Assembly: GCA_964579725.1 (NCBI GenBank)
Contig: CAZOHG010000109.1
Span: 1 to 7,087, forward strand
DNA: 7,087 nt
Reading direction: 5' to 3'
Source of the DNA: CAZOHG01 sp964579725
GTDB taxonomy: Bacteria; Zhuqueibacterota; JdFR-76; BMS3Abin05
Notes under the pieces: model-generated
The model's input: the letters and a program-made list of their open reading frames with translations, nothing else
The model's database searches: none
Told to the model about the DNA's origin: nothing
Part shown: positions 6,864 through 7,087 of the stretch, piece by piece
Layout: each line of letters opens with the position of its first letter
How positions within the stretch are numbered: position 1 is the stretch's first letter
Position numbers and translations under genes: made by a program

Positions 6864-6897
6864 CCTTTAAGGATTTTTGAATCCTTAAAGGTTTTTT
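6864..6897 (+). terminator. Complete intrinsic terminator forming spacer 4
   Basis: CCTTTAAGGATT (6864-6875), loop TTTG, AATCCTTAAAGG (6880-6891) and TTTTTT (6892-6897) form a perfect 12-bp stem with a U-tract. Apart from its first G, the whole 35-bp spacer is this structure, and the last T is the last spacer base. The T-tract gives it a + direction, the same as presumed array transcription, so it could end pre-crRNA synthesis before the degenerate repeats. It must originally have been the 3' end of some transcription unit. Confidence 0.85.
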
Positions 6898-7034
6898 GTT
6901 ATAAAAATGACCTTACATAGGGGATTGAGACCGTGAAAAGGGTTCCGGGTTGTAGGGTTTTTTGAGTTACAAAAATGGCGTAGCCGCGGGGTGTGTTTCC
7001 GTGTCCAAAAGGGAATGAAATTTAAGGTGTACAT

Positions 7035-7087
7035 TGCCCCCTCGCCCCGAAGGGGCACAATAGATTAGCCCGGGGCAACGCCCCGGG
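7035..7087. repeat. REP-like hairpin pair at the distal end of the array
   Basis: Two GC-rich hairpins follow the last, degenerate repeat: GCCCC-GAA-GGGGC (7044-7056) and CCCGGGGC-AAC-GCCCCGGG (7069-7087), separated by ACAATAGATTA. A preceding TGCCCC (7035-7040) offers an alternative partner for GGGGCA. The style matches the hairpin pairs at 2615-2909 but the sequence is a different family. The element may continue past the window. Confidence 0.65.

Larger units (their letters stand above)
6614..6999 (+). CRISPR. Short CRISPR array, 34-bp repeats, five spacers, decaying at the distal end
   Basis: Four identical 34-bp repeats lie at 6614-6647, 6687-6720, 6757-6790 and 6829-6862. Each starts GTTACAAAAATGA, has the self-complementary core CCCTACGTAGGG, and ends GATTGAGAC. 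The last eight bases, ATTGAGAC, resemble the type III crRNA 5' handle, so transcription should run on the + strand away from cas2. A fifth repeat (6898-6931) has three transitions (C5T, C16T, G20A), and the sixth (6966-6999) matches only its first 12 bases well. Spacers are 39, 36, 38, 35 and 34 bp, at 6648-6686, 6721-6756, 6791-6828, 6863-6897 and 6932-6965. The array is presumably processed by the Cas6 domain of the fusion and used by the Cmr complex. Confidence 0.97.

Noticed and set aside
6932..6965. Spacer 5 as another intrinsic terminator because it also ends in a T6 run
   Set aside because: No stable stem precedes the T-tract; only short GGG/CCGGG patches that do not pair well.
6614..6999. 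Array transcribed in the opposite direction
   Set aside because: The ATTGAGAC handle at the repeat 3' end, perfect repeats on the cas2 side and degenerate repeats at the far end all support + strand transcription.

Overview
The window is the downstream part of a type III-B (Cmr) CRISPR-Cas locus that carries a reverse-transcriptase-type adaptation module. Everything recognisable is on the + strand. The host is probably a Gram-negative bacterium: there is a lipoprotein-type signal peptide, good Shine-Dalgarno spacing, and short GC-rich REP-like hairpins between genes. The phylum cannot be fixed from this sequence; an FCB-group or candidate-phylum thermophile is only a guess.

Region 1 (1-2597) is AT-richer and operon-like. 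It begins inside cmr6, the last Cmr effector-complex subunit, which has a long unexplained C-terminal extension. An excellent ribosome binding site follows, then a four-helix membrane protein with coiled-coil flanks. That gene overlaps by one base (TAATG) a lipoprotein with a von Willebrand factor A-like fold. Neither is a standard Cas protein. Their tight linkage to cmr6 makes them candidates for a membrane-acting accessory module.

Region 2 (2598-3162) has no convincing gene. It holds two copies of a roughly 120-bp REP-like element with two hairpins each, some smaller hairpins, and a possible five-codon leader ORF.

Region 3 (3163-6375) is clearly GC-richer. It encodes a 939-residue Cas6-reverse transcriptase-Cas1 fusion and a separate Cas2. 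Together these should process pre-crRNA (Cas6) and integrate new spacers, potentially from RNA (RT-Cas1 plus Cas2).

Region 4 (6376-7087) is a leader of about 240 bp rich in internal direct and inverted repeats, then a short CRISPR array. The array has four identical 34-bp repeats, a fifth with three transitions, and a sixth degenerate or truncated one. REP-like hairpins close the window.

The most striking feature is in the spacers. Three of five contain long perfect inverted repeats whose 3' arms lie at or near the leader-distal spacer border. Spacer 4 is a textbook intrinsic terminator (12-bp stem, 4-nt loop, T6) whose last T is the last base of the spacer. This is what would be expected if the RT-Cas1 system captured structured 3' ends of transcripts. 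It also implies that array transcription may stop inside the array.
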